Shown: one piece after another, positions 36,853 to 49,100 of the stretch | Numbering within the stretch: position 1 is the stretch's first letter | Layout of the letters: every line of letters starts with the position of its first letter | Assembly (NCBI GenBank): GCA_036244855.1 | Contig: BQKZ01000315.1 | Coordinates: 1 to 64,000 of the forward strand | DNA: 64,000 nucleotides | Source: Temnopleurus reevesii | Taxonomy: Eukaryota; Echinodermata; Echinoidea; Temnopleuroida; Temnopleuridae | Direction of reading: 5' to 3' | Notes under the pieces: model-generated | What the model saw: only the letters and a program-made list of their open reading frames with translations | What the model was told of the DNA's origin: nothing | The model's database searches: none | Position numbers and translations under genes: made by a program

Positions 36853-37143
36853 TTTGTTTGCATTATCAACAGCATGAAACTAGGAATCCCTCCCAATTTT
36901 TTTGAGAACTATAATATTCTGGTTTATTCAGGAGAAGGAAATGCTTCCATCAAACAACTGAAAGTGAATTTATGGAGCAAAGATACCTGGCGGAGTCATC
37001 TCTTGTAGGAAGAAACTACTCGATGTTTAGATTCTTCATTTCCATTAGCAATTTCTCCCAGTAAAAGGAAGACTTACTTGTAAAAAAAACGTCAGATCAT
37101 ACTATCAACCCTAGCCAAGTGAGAAGGTTGAGCAGACATCCAA

Positions 37144-37385
37144 TGGGTGACTTCAAGTACGGTGTTGAACGCTGGTGTTGGTGTTGCAGCAAAACCAACA
37201 CTAGCCTCAGCACCAAACTTGAAGTGTTTCGGTGTTTGGGGTAGACCTCGCAAAATTCTGACATATTTCCGGTCGTTTCTGTATCACTTCTGTAAACTGA
37301 CCAACGGTGTTAGGGCTCGGTTTACGGACCATTTTGCTCTCTCAACACCAACACTAACACCGCACACCGTACTTGAAGTCACCCA
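37144..37385. mobile_element. Short foldback element, TGGGTGACTTCAAGTACGGTGT ends
   Basis: 242 bp with inverted ends TGGGTGACTTCAAGTACGG and its complement. The interior is rich in GGTGTTG/CAACACC. A longer relative with the same ends is at 59116-60555. No coding capacity and no clear target-site duplication seen. Confidence 0.75.
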
Positions 37386-38608
37386 ATGTGACAGGTCCTC
37401 CCAGTATTGAGACCCCAATGGAAACTCGGAGTAACAAGACGTTTGGGACCGTAAAAATACGTAATCTTGTTATAACATGGTTATAAAACAGTAAGTTATA
37501 AAGAGCTGGAACCAGACTTCACATTTTTATATCAGGAATTTTATTATATAAGATCTCTTTTTACTGAGTTTCCCTTGTACAAGAATCAAGTTCAACTTGT
37601 AACACTGACAACTGAAAAGTAGCACCTTGATATGTGCCATCCAAGCGACCACAATTTTTTTAATGAAGAAAAATAGGTTTGATCCCTGATCGTGTCATTT
37701 GGATGGTATTATTAAATCCTGGTGCAAGATGTTACTAGTAATACAGGCAACTCTGCACAAATAAAAAATTCTTGGAACCACAAAAATCTATTATATTTAG
37801 GAAAAATTTGACTTTGAAGAGGTTATATTACAAGTTTGAAATGATTTGTTCCAAAAATCACTGGACTTAGGCGATTATTCGACTTAAACAAAAGATTTGG
37901 GCAGAGTTGACTGTATTCACATCATATATTTATAAATGTCTGTGAAACTCAATTAACCTACACTTTTATGCTAGGTATGGACTTATCCGAAATACCGGTA
38001 AGTGACTCACAAATATTAACTCATAAAATAATGCACAGCCAATTGTATTTCGGTCATAAGAAAACTTTCCTTATGATGCAAAGTTATTGGAAAGTATGGT
38101 ATATATGTAAATTCATCATTAAATTACTGGCAAATAAAAATATCTTATGTGCTTTCTTTCGCTTGTAATTCTCATAATCTGGGGCATTTTTTCTTTGAAT
38201 TTCAGCATTTTATCCATCAGGGCCTACATTATATCATCCTTTTGCTCAAGGCCTAAACCATAATTGTCTGATAGCCCAGATTTTATCGTAAGAAGTACTC
38301 CTTCAAATTAATTCTGGTATAGCCCCCAGGATAGGACCATCAAAACTACCTTCTTATCAGGACTCTTGTCAGTTCGTGTAATTTCTGAACATATGTTAAT
38401 GTACATGTACCAGCTAAATTATTCTGAGAGTAAACTGAATGAAGGCAAAAAGTAGAGTATTCATGGTTTTGATATTGTGAAGTATATTTTTTTAACCACA
38501 AAGATAAATTGAAATAAAACATTTCAATTCATTTAAGTGCCGCTCTCGAAAGAAGACAAAAATTACACCATCAAGATAGAGTCTTGCTCTAGTAGAGTTA
38601 ATAATTCT

Positions 38609-41336
38609 TCAAAATTCCATAGTGTGCGTATAAGGTCCATTAGTTTCCATTGATAACACCTGTCTATTCCCATACGTTCCATTCCTGACTTGACAATTGC
38701 TTTCCGATGTCCTTGCATTGCTCGCAAGTGTATCACAACAGAGTTCAACAAACTTTTAATAGAGTTCTCTGCCCGTATCCTTAGGGATGTTGGCATGGTA
38801 TTGCATCATCTTTCCCTTGGCCTTGCCTCCAAGTGTTGCTTGAGGAACGATGAGGACATCGCCAGGAAGGTCTAGGATGGAGACTCGCTTGGATCCTTCT
38901 ATTGCCTCGCTCAGTCGAATATTTAAAGCAAATTTTGCTGTTGAGGAAGATACGCAATAACTTGTTAGGACAAACTTTTAGCATAAATTACATATTAAAT
39001 TATCTTATTACATCAAATGGTTCATTGCGTAAATTGTTCAAAACATATTAACAAGTTTGCATACAAAAGAACTTGAATACAACAGTTGGTTTAGTTGTCT
39101 CTTTGTCCTGAATACCTATAAATGATAAAATGCCTGATTCTCTTGCCTGGTTCCTTGTATATAAAGTTAAAATTTTCATAATTTTCTGAAACTGCATTGA
39201 TGTAAGGGAAAGAAGATGAAGGAAGATACATACAGTCAAACCTCATTATAACAAGGTCCTTGGGACCAGAGAAATTATCTCTTTATATCCAACCCTTGAT
39301 ATATCAGGGCCAAAATACAATAAAATACAAATAGATGGGACCAGGAAAGCTACCTTGTTAAAATGAGATCTTGTTATGTCAGTACTCTTTAGAACAAGGT
39401 TGGACTGTAGTAAATTTAATTACCATGGGCGACCATGCCTTAATATGGCATTGGCAACTATGATCCGCCCCATCCCTATATTGTCGATATGTCAAAAAGA
39501 TCTCCCTTGTGTATTTCCGTCGGCCAGACTAGGTGGGACCAGGAAAACTACCTTGTTAAAATGAGATCTTGTTATGTCAGTACTCTTTAGAACAAGGTTG
39601 GACTGTAGTAAATTTAATTACCATGGGCAACCATGCCTTAATATGGCATTGGCAACTATGATCCGCCACATCCCTATATTGTCGATATGTCAAAAAGATC
39701 TCCCTTGTGTATTTCCGTCAGCCTGACTAGGTTTTACATAATTTCATAGAGTGCTAGTTTAAGTTTAATTGAAACAAGAATGGTAATGTATCAAAAAAAT
39801 GAAAGAATGAGTGTGTATGTGTGTGTATGTGTGTTTTAATGTGAGTATACAAAAGGAAGGAAAGTCAACAATGGGATACAGAGTCTACTGTGAGAGAAAA
39901 AGATTCATATGGATATGAAAAGAAGAAATGTGGTATGGAGGATCAGTTATAATAATGATTCGGGAGGTACTTTGAAATCGAAGAAAAAAAGAGGCCTGAA
40001 TTATCGGAGAAAGATTCTTACCCATCTTTTCTACTGTATCTTGATCTGCATCCTTCAAGAAACACACATAGAGAATGATTCCTTGTCCAATCTGTAACAC
40101 AACCAAGATACAACATGAACATCTACTTGGTCTTGGGTAGTTATAAAGTTATCCTTCATATGGGGTGTTGCTCAAAATCAACTGCAAATCAACTGCAACT
40201 TTCCAAATTGTAACACGCATTTTCATTCGCGCATTTAACCCCTAAACTGCTGAACATTTTTCACGATGAAGTAAACTTCTGAAAAACATCGATCACTTTG
40301 ATCTTTATTTTCATGTACAATATTCAGGTAATAGCTATTGCAATTTTTAGTGAATAACCTGTCTTATAAACAATGCTTTGAATATGTAATTAGGGTCCAA
40401 ATCAAAGTAAAAATAAAAACCCTGTATTTAAGCTCTGTGTGTATCAATAATGAGTAAGGAAGAATTTGACCCATGCCTGAATATATCTTTCCATTGTGCA
40501 ATGCTACTGAAGTTTATAAGAATTCTTTNGTATGCGCATTTAACCATACGCACATGAAACAATGCTTTTGATTGGCACGTTCCAATCAACTGCAAATTGC
40601 GAACAATTGCAACTTTTGAGCAACACCCCCATAGACAGATTCGGCCACCATAAATTATGCCAGCCTAGAGCTTCTTCTGCCTGGGATAAAGCTGTATCAA
40701 CCAAGTTTCCTATATTTCTTAATATCAATTCAAACATAATTGCCAGATTATCATGATTATTAATTAGAATTAGAATAATCCTGATACAAAGTAATTAAGT
40801 CTTGGGGTTGCAAATCAGGGAATGCCTATAAATCAATTGTGATGTAAAGGAGAAGTCTAAATTGGAGAGGAGAAAATTGACAGACAATATCTGTTTAAAA
40901 ATTATAAGAAAATGTCAGCACAAGAGCGACCCCAAGATGCACAACTCTGAGACAACTCTATCAATCAGTCACAATGATTCAAGCCCACACAAAAAAAATT
41001 CTTCCTCGTTTACTAATCTAGTCTACCTGTTCACTGAACACAAGGAATGCATCCTTATTTTGTGTGCTACAGCTATGGGGGTTGCTTATTTGTCATATTT
41101 ATTTGTTCTCTGATCTCAAAGTGTAAGCATATTTGATCAAGTGCTGCAAGCATAATGACAGATTTAGGGGGAGCTACCACTTCTGATACAAAGGCTATGA
41201 ATTTGTGGAAACAAACCTCCACATATTCAGCTTCTACATCGTAAGATGGAGGACGGACCTGTAGCCTTGCTGACAAACATTGCTGAATCACAAGCTTAGC
41301 TGTGGGATTACTTGTGTTCTGTTTATTGTCTGCCAT
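38609..41336 (-). CDS. DTD2: D-aminoacyl-tRNA deacylase 2 (ATD-type), with in-frame TAA
   Basis: Cytosolic proofreading enzyme that hydrolyses misacylated tRNAs; animal DTD2/ATD removes wrongly attached amino acids such as L-Ala on tRNA-Thr. Exons (minus): 41336-41217, 40091-40022, 38937-38609; 519 nt, 172 codons, close to the human 168. The phases agree. Family blocks: [76 protein letters not shown] and NGPxTH are active-site signatures of the fold. Codon 124 (38756-38758) is TAA, in the segment aligning with human ELYSQFVTLC. The remaining 48 codons, with the NGPYTH motif, stay conserved. Options are a recent null allele, a base-call error (one change from CAA) or readthrough. If real, the product lacks the second catalytic motif. 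Tail to tail with MED17. Confidence 0.9.
39233..39406. mobile_element. pogo/Tigger-like MITE, copy C
   Basis: TA-CAGTCAAACCTCATTATAA at the left and AACAAGGTTGGACTG-TA at the right, 174 bp. Best-preserved copy for calling the family. In DTD2 intron 2; its right half is part of the tandem duplication at 39336-39731. Confidence 0.8.
39336..39731. repeat. Tandem duplication, 198-bp unit, two copies
   Basis: 39336-39533 and 39534-39731 differ at only a handful of positions. Each carries the right half of the pogo-like MITE plus about 120 bp of flank (ACCATGGGC, GATCCGCC, GATCTCCCTTGTG). Low divergence suggests a recent event. In DTD2 intron 2. Confidence 0.9.
40162..40630. mobile_element. MITE with GGGGGTGTTGCTCAAAA ends
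   Basis: About 470 bp with imperfect terminal inverted repeats (GGGGTGTTGCTCAAAATC at the left, TTTTGAGCAACACCCCC at the right) followed by repeated AATCAACTGCAA motifs. Related pieces occur at 23683-23760 and 47370-47556. One ambiguous base (N) falls at about 40509. In the intron between DTD2 exons 1 and 2. Confidence 0.7.
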
Positions 41337-41664
41337 ACCTCTATCAAGCAAACTGCAAATTCAAACATAAAAAGAAACATTTATTTTGATTTACATATTT
41401 AATTTAAGCAATCAGAACAATTAAACTACACTGTAGAATTGAAGACTAAATACAGTGAAAGTCAAAATATTTTGGTTACCTTTTATCAATGTAAAGCCAA
41501 GAACAATATGGGATCAGACTGACATCACTGAATGAGCAATTTTGTTCTGAGCATTAATGGGGATATCAGATATTCTGAATTATAATGTACATCTGTCTTT
41601 TTTTTGTATGATAGGAGCACATATTTGAGGTGAGGATTTAAAAAAAAAATTATTATTTGGCTTG

Positions 41665-42012
41665 TCAGGCAAGCTCAGCGTGGGGCTCTAGATTTTAGCC
41701 TAGCCTCCCGGGGAGAAACATTTGTGTGAAGACCTTTATTTTATTATTATTTTTTTTTGGGGGGGGGGGGCCTTGTCAAGCCAGCTCAGCTCCCCCCCCC
41801 CCCCCCCACCCCCGGGAATCAAAATCATTGGTCGATCACTCGTTTGGGGAAGGGCGGATGTGATTGGAATTTTGTCAGGATATCAATCAACTAGCGACTG
41901 AAGATACTAAACTAATTGCTTACTCAATTAGTTTAGTATCTTCAGGCGCTAGTTTATCATGAGTTAGGCCGGGAATTTTTTTTTTTTGGGGGGGGGGGGG
42001 GGGGGGAGGGCG
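41665..42012. repeat. Hairpin flanked by poly-G/poly-C tracts
   Basis: A 21-bp perfect stem (41898-41918 with 41925-41945) plus a further 6 bp (41891-41896 with 41947-41952) encloses a 6-base loop. On both sides lie runs of T then G, and of C, 15-20 bases long. Flanks share GTCAGGCAAGCTCAGC / GTCAAGCCAGCTCAGC. Looks like the core of a foldback or repeat element; homopolymer lengths may be unreliable. Confidence 0.6.
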
Positions 42013-42906
42013 CGTAAACACGAAAGGTGTCTTGCCCCTGAGAAATTCCAAATTAAATGGAATATTCAATTAAATTCAATTCACTTTCTTCACTAATTCA
42101 TTGCATAAATAAAGATTCATGTTCTCATCTAGCACAAATTATATGAAAATACAAGGAGTAGGCTGGGACTCCAGACGAAACAGAGCTTGCGGAGGAGCCC
42201 CAAGACAACAAAACTAAAAAGTGAGGAAGACATAGCAACAAATTATAACAAACCAGTAAGTATTTGAACTGAATTTTCCACTTATTGAATGAAATGCATT
42301 TAAAAAAATGACTTGCATATTACAAAAGTGCTCAAAGTTAACCCACATAACTTCAGCTAACATGATGTAGATTAATGTTATAAGGAGTAAGAAGGGAGCA
42401 AATAAGTTTTTTCATGATCAATCTCTGAAACTAACCTCCGAATTAACTTTGTAAGGGCCTTTTCACAGCATTTGCCAATCATATTTCTTCATTGTTTGAG
42501 CCGGTCTTTGAACAATTTGTAGAATTACCTTGAAAACATTCAGTTTTAAAAATTCACATTCAACAAGTGAAACTACTTTTTTGATTGAAGCTTTATGTCA
42601 GTAGCAAACTGTCTAATTCAAAGGTGAATTTTATTGCACATTATTGTAATGCTGCGTTTGACTTGATGTTCATAAATAGTCTATTTAATTGCTTGTTGCC
42701 CAATAGGTAGGTTGGGTTTTAGAAAATTTGAGCTCCGATGATATGTAACCTTGGCCTTGACTTTTGATATGAAAATGGCACCAAAAAATGGTTTCTTTGT
42801 AAATTGTGTGTAAAGATAATAATAGAAAACATTACACAAAAGTGACCCACAACTTTGATTCAAACGCGAGACCTACATTGCTGTATTTTGCACAGATGGG
42901 CATAGA

Positions 42907-42950
42907 TATATATATATATATATATACATATATACACTATATATGTACTG
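42907..42950. repeat. TA-rich microsatellite
   Basis: About ten TA units followed by degenerate TATACA steps. Simple sequence in intergenic DNA. Confidence 0.85.
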
Positions 42951-43179
42951 TAAAATTCATAGCCTTGTAGCAGTTCTTAGCAACCACTTTCTTTCAAATG
43001 ATATTCATTTCCATATAAACAATACATAATGTAAACAATAAAAAGCATAAGCTAAGCAAAATTTAGTGCAATTTTTTAATCATATTTTCACAGAAAATCA
43101 TCTAAAAAGAGTTGTATTTGTATCAGTTGAAGTACAGGTGGGACTATTGGAAGACTTGGTCCCTTCCTGTGGCTGTTCT

Positions 43180-46100
43180 TCATCTAATTCCTCCTTTTTG
43201 TCCTTCATCCAGGCGGGAATACCTCAGAATTTACAATTTTTCTTCTTCTTTGGCATATTTACTTGCCAGGTAGACAATTTTCTATGATAAATAATCGGCG
43301 AATTCTCACTGTCATTCTGTGTTCAATGCAGAAAGGCTTTGTCAATAGGCTATGTTGTTGTGCAAGAGGCTTAGCTGCATATACTCTACCAAGAGATGGC
43401 GCTAGACACCCCTGAGATACCTCAAACATTTTCAGCCTTTTTCCAGAGATTTTGGTCTATTTTTGGCCAACAAAGTTGATGTTTTTATTCAAAATTGGCC
43501 ACTTCCGGTTTGCAATAATTCCACTTCCTGTTATCAGAGGCCTTCCAGAGAGTTATAAATGTTCTTTTTTTTTCCATAAATAGGGGCATTTCTGAGGCTT
43601 TTTGGGTCATAATTCTTGTTTATAAGACTACATAGAATGACTTTAGCCTTAAAATCAATTCAGTATTTAGAAGAGACATGTATTTTGGGCAATTCCAAGA
43701 AAACTCAAACTATTTAAGCTGTACATTTCTCAACAACTGTTAGATAAAATTCCTTTAAATTTATTATCTATCTGAAACATACTTCTGGGATCACAAAAAA
43801 AGAATTTCATTGAAAGGTTTCAGAGAACTGTAGTGATTTAACTTGCCTATTTTTTTATGCATAACCATGTACTTATTCTGTATCGTATTTTAACCAATCA
43901 CGGTCGACGATTGTGTCGAGCAAACTTCGACCAATCAGAAACTTTCCCTACAGCGTAAAATTTTCCATCACGGAACATGCTTGATTTTACGTCCACGCTG
44001 TTTTTGGTATTCGCGGATCGAGAAGAGACGCGATCTTTAGACACGAGTCGAGATTGATATTTCTTTTCGAAATGGGAGCATTTGTATTGACTGATTTTGC
44101 ATCTTTCCGTATTCAACAATTTATACGGAACACAAAACTTTTCTCCCCGAATCTCTGGCGTTTCGAATCTTAGTCATCCGTTTCTAGCTACGTTTTCGAT
44201 AATAGCTACTGACTGATTTTTCTTCGCCCCGAGCCTCAACGCAAACGACATGACAAAGTTCGTTCCTTCCCGACACATCGAAACATTGGACTTGTCATCG
44301 CCGAGAACTCTGGCGTAGTGAATGTGCACCGCCCGTTCCCGTATCGTCAATATTGTCAACATTGTCAACATCGTCAACATTGACTTTGCTTGTAGCCTTC
44401 GACAAATCAAATCGTGCGAGGGAACATTCAACTCCTCGCCGCCCAGAACTCTGGCTTCGTGTATTTTCATCGTTCGCTCTCGCGTCTAATTCAACGAAAC
44501 TTTTAACGCTGTCAACGCGGTCAACGTATGACAGTCGGTTTCATTGACATTGCCGTCGTCGATCATCGAAGCCAACTTCATTGACTTTTTCTTCGTAATC
44601 CGAACTTCACCAATGTGTTTTATCAGCCGACATATTTAACCATCGACAGGATTGTTTATTGCACCGACCTCGAACATTAAATTCCGCATCGTTGAATCGA
44701 CGGAAACGTTTATTTATCCTTCAACAAGATTCAACACTTTCAACGCCACTTTATAACTTTGTATCTTGAACAATTGGACGTTTATCGACCGCGAAGAACT
44801 GAAAGTCTATTGATGTATTTCTTACGAAAGAATGATATGTTAAACTGCTATTGTCTCGTCATTGTTGTTCTTTCATTACATTATTTATTTAACGATCGCT
44901 ACTTTCTTATTTGTGCTTAGACTTGAAAGTAGATATTTTGCAAACCTTTTTCATAAACAAGAGTTTGCAAAGAAACGTTCTGATTTATGACTTGCTATTC
45001 ATACGTCATACTTGCTTATATTTTACTCCATATTTCCATTGCTGATTATTGTTGATGATTTTTGCTGGTTATGATAATTTATCGTGTGATTGATTGTTGT
45101 TGAATATCTTTGAATATTATAGACCGAGATTTTAAATCACATCAATATTCTCCAGTGTGTGTTTGTTCATTTGTTTGGGAAGAGTTAAAAACCAGGTAGA
45201 TTGGCTGTGGTACACATCATCATCCCTCATACTACCCTTCCACACCATTCGCACTAAAGAACTAAACACCTGAAATGTATGAAATGACAATTTGCTTGAA
45301 ATTGCAATTTTGCATTTTAAACACTATTAAAATCTAAATGAAATTATCCTTATCGTCAAAATACTGACAAAAAAACGGAAAAGGAATCTTTTTTTTTCCA
45401 ATGGGAGATGGGGTAAATAAATAAAAATTGTCTTATATTATTTTAAGAAAAGAATGATTCATTTATATTTACCCTAATTTCCTTTTTGCTGCATACATAC
45501 GACTTCTAATGACTTCATCCGAAGGATAGAATGCTGTATCAGTTGTTGGTGGCTTCAGGCCATCTTGAGACAACTCTGTCTCCACAAAAATCCGCAGATG
45601 TCTCTTCATCTCTCCGAGTCTTGAAACACCCTGCCCAACTAGCTCACTTAGTTTATGGGACACCCGAGGGTGGATCGGCTTGAGGAATCCTGTCGACTAT
45701 GGAATAAAAGTGAATATTCTTCAGGGGAACAGAAAAAAAATAATGTAGTTTTCATTATTCTCCGGAGCATATCCAAAGTAATTTTTGGTGTGTCAATGGT
45801 TCAACCTACATTCTACTCATTGGATTGTGTTTGGGGATTTAAGGTAAAAATAAATATTAAATTGATTGATTTACTTTACTTAGAATGATGTACAGTTACA
45901 TTTCTAATTATAGGGAAAAATAATATGCAATGCATAGTTAATAAATATTCTTGTATTCACACCTACCAATTGTTCAAAATAACACTCGAAGCATATTTAA
46001 GCTGAAATAAATTAAATTACAAAATGAATATTCAAATATGAATGTTTATATATATTCCAAGGAAACACTGTTGATCAAGTTTACACAATAAAATCACATT

Positions 46101-49100
46101 TTGGATCAATTTCTGAATTTACAAAAATTTTAGTATATATTTTAAAACTAGATGAGTAGTTTACCGCACGCAGTCATCATCAACTTGCTTTTTCTTGTCC
46201 AATTAAACTCCCTTATACAATTTGAACATGATTGGACAAGAACTCTAACATGTAGGGCAATCAATGGATATTTTTTAAATGATTTTCCAATATCATAGCA
46301 ACAGTTCACACAGTAACAGTGATGCCTTGCACATAAAATAAACAGACCTTTTCTTCTCTGCATAATACACCTCCATATCAAATTTGAAAATGATCAAACA
46401 AGAACTCTAACTGTAGAGCATTAAAAATGAACCTAAACTCCATTTTTCCATGTGTAACACTGATATTGAGTCCACCGATAAAATGTGATGAGCTCTTTTC
46501 TCACCCCATGATACACCTTCATTTACAAAATTCATAATGACCTCTTGCAAGGGAAGTTTTGCAGCAGAACATGGAAATGCTGCTGACCTGTACAACAAGG
46601 CCAAATCCATATGGTGACCAGACATATGCTATAGCAATAATTGTTCCAGTCCTTAATTATTTGGAAGAGATGTAGGGAATGGGTTACGTTTCCAATAGGG
46701 TTATTTCTAAAAAATTATGTGAAAAATTAAATTAGGGTGAAGATTATGTTTTGGGTTAGGACAGACAGTTTTCATACTATACTTTTTGCTAGAATAATTG
46801 TCACAGCAAATGTCACGGATTCCAGGTCAGGGTGTGACATCTTTTTTTTTACTTCTCTTTTTTAGTAAATATATTTTAAATCTTTATTTGTAACTACTGT
46901 TCATATATATTTTTATATCAATTTACCTTTCCTACATCATGACCATTGTGATCATGTTTGTCAGGTAGACTTATATAAATACGAGTCGTGGTATTTATCT
47001 CCTCTTCTGCTTCAATTGCCTTCCTAATTTCACCACTGACAAGTTTCTTCTTCCAAACGGAAGCATCTTGGCTAACCTGTATAAGATCAATTTGGTAAAC
47101 ACATCAATCCTAAAAAAAAAAGTCAAGTTGACCCCATTCAGATCTCTGCATCAATTTTTAACAATAGCTGCAAAATTTTGATGCAAAATTTTGAACACAC
47201 AAAAGCATGATATTTCCCTTTTAGACAACTTGGCATATTTCAGCCTAAAATTTGTCTATTAATGCATTTTTTATCCTTAAAAAAAAACAATATCATGATT
47301 ATCTTTGAGATATGACCTACCATTTATACTATGTACATCAAATAACATTGTATTTTTGTAATTCTGCAACACAAGCGGGCCGTTTGCTTGAAAGTTGCAA
47401 TTGACTGCAGAGTTGCATTTTGATACAGGTGTCAATCGAAATCACTGTTTCATTCACACTTTGTTGGATAGCGGGTGAATGAACGAATGTGTTTCAATTC
47501 ACAACTAATTTGCTGTTGACTTGCAGTCAATTGCAACTTTTAGATCAACATCCCCTATGTTATAAACGAGAGCAAAGCGCATCAACATAAATAGTACTGG
47601 GTCAGGTCACTATTAATTTTTTTTTTGAAAAAAAATAGCACAATACCTTGTAATCAGGAAAGCGCATAACTTCTTTCATCTCAATGTGGGCAGTGCAACT
47701 CTTCTTCCTGGATGGTTGTTTCAAACGATACATTCTCTTCCTGGGCAAGGGATGGTCTTTCTATAATTTGATAAAATTTCAGTGAAATGAATTAAAGAAG
47801 AGGTATTTTATCTCAATCATTCATAAAAAGAGGCACACAGAATCAATTATGATGTTCAGGTCAACCAGACTCAAGAGTTAAGGCCCATTAAAGGTAGAGT
47901 CTAGACGAATATCATCTTTTTTCAACAGTGGCAGAAAAATAATTTCTTATAGATATGAAATCATAATTTGATATTTTTCCACGTTATTTGTAGAAAATTA
48001 CTTTGGCAGGTTATTTGTCGAAAATTACTCAGTTAAATGTTATTTAACAACACAATTAATATTCTTAATATTAATTGAATGTATTACAAACTGTAACCAC
48101 CATGTCCCAAATGTTGTCAATTTTCCTGGCTATCCCATTATTGTTTTCAATATTGTATCTTATAATTAAAAATGCATAACTTCTTGAGATGCCTGATTTT
48201 CCTCAAATTTGTTTTTGCCATTTGCGTAATTTTTCTGTGGCTAGTTGAAAAAGATAAAAATCATCTAGACTTCCACTGTTTAAAGTTTAAAGGATAATCT
48301 ACCACTGTGTTGCCCTTTCATAAACGTTGTGATGTCCTCAAAATGGCGCCTAAACTCAAAATTTAATTCTTTTCAAAATGGCGTCATAAAATTTATGCAA
48401 ATTCGTCCATAACTCCGTAAATATTAGACATTTTGCTCCCAGTTTTTGATATGTTGTAGCTGAGGCAATTCTGCACAAAATCAGTAATCACGGTTTTTCA
48501 TTTTGACAAAGGATCCGTTTGTCTGGTGATCAATCATTTACGTGTGTGGAGTTAATTCTCACCTGGAGTTCTTCATCATTTGCTTTTTCTGCTCTTTCCT
48601 TTGCGGTAAATCGTCGGTCTCTTCCGAACATGCATGAGAAGGTCCTTTTATAGGACCCTATAATAAACGGAACACCATCTGGAACAACCAGGGAGTTATT
48701 GATGTCCGAAAAGCGAATTCTTTGTTGCATCACTATATTAAAAAAGAACATAAGATGTAAAAGGAAAATATTAGATGATGTACCTTTAGATAATCCAATA
48801 TGTAATGACACTAATTTGTGTTTCATAAGCAAGTAAATACTTTGAATTTTATGAAAATTGTGGTACTTTCTATAACTCTTGAAGGTGAGAAAGCAAAAGC
48901 TGCAAAGATGAAATTCATTCATTGCCTCATTGTAACCATGTGAATTTGATGAAAGATCTTGTGAGTTGGTTTGTTGGTCAGGGAAACAATCAATTATGAA
49001 TTAATAATCCACGCTAATCAATGAAAATACATTGGCTTCCATCTAACAATTTCACACAAATAAACTGCATTTGTCACCATTTCAGTAATTAATAATCAAA

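Larger units (their letters stand above)
36684..38608. other. MED17-DTD2 tail-to-tail intergenic region
   Basis: Holds the 3' UTRs of both genes, a decayed copy of the last MED17 exon (36741-36852), a short third remnant (about 37095-37123), a GGTGTTG-rich foldback (37144-37385) and a degenerate pogo-like MITE at about 37450-37565. AATAAA at 37760-37765 is one candidate MED17 polyadenylation signal, though far from the stop. No separate gene seen. Confidence 0.6.
41337..43179. other. Intergenic region between DTD2 and the CARF-like gene
   Basis: Contains the DTD2 5' flank, G- and C-homopolymer tracts (about 41755-41815 and 41985-42010), a long hairpin (41891-41952) and a (TA)n run at about 42907-42950. 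No coding exon seen. The CARF-like 3' UTR presumably lies at its right end. Confidence 0.6.
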
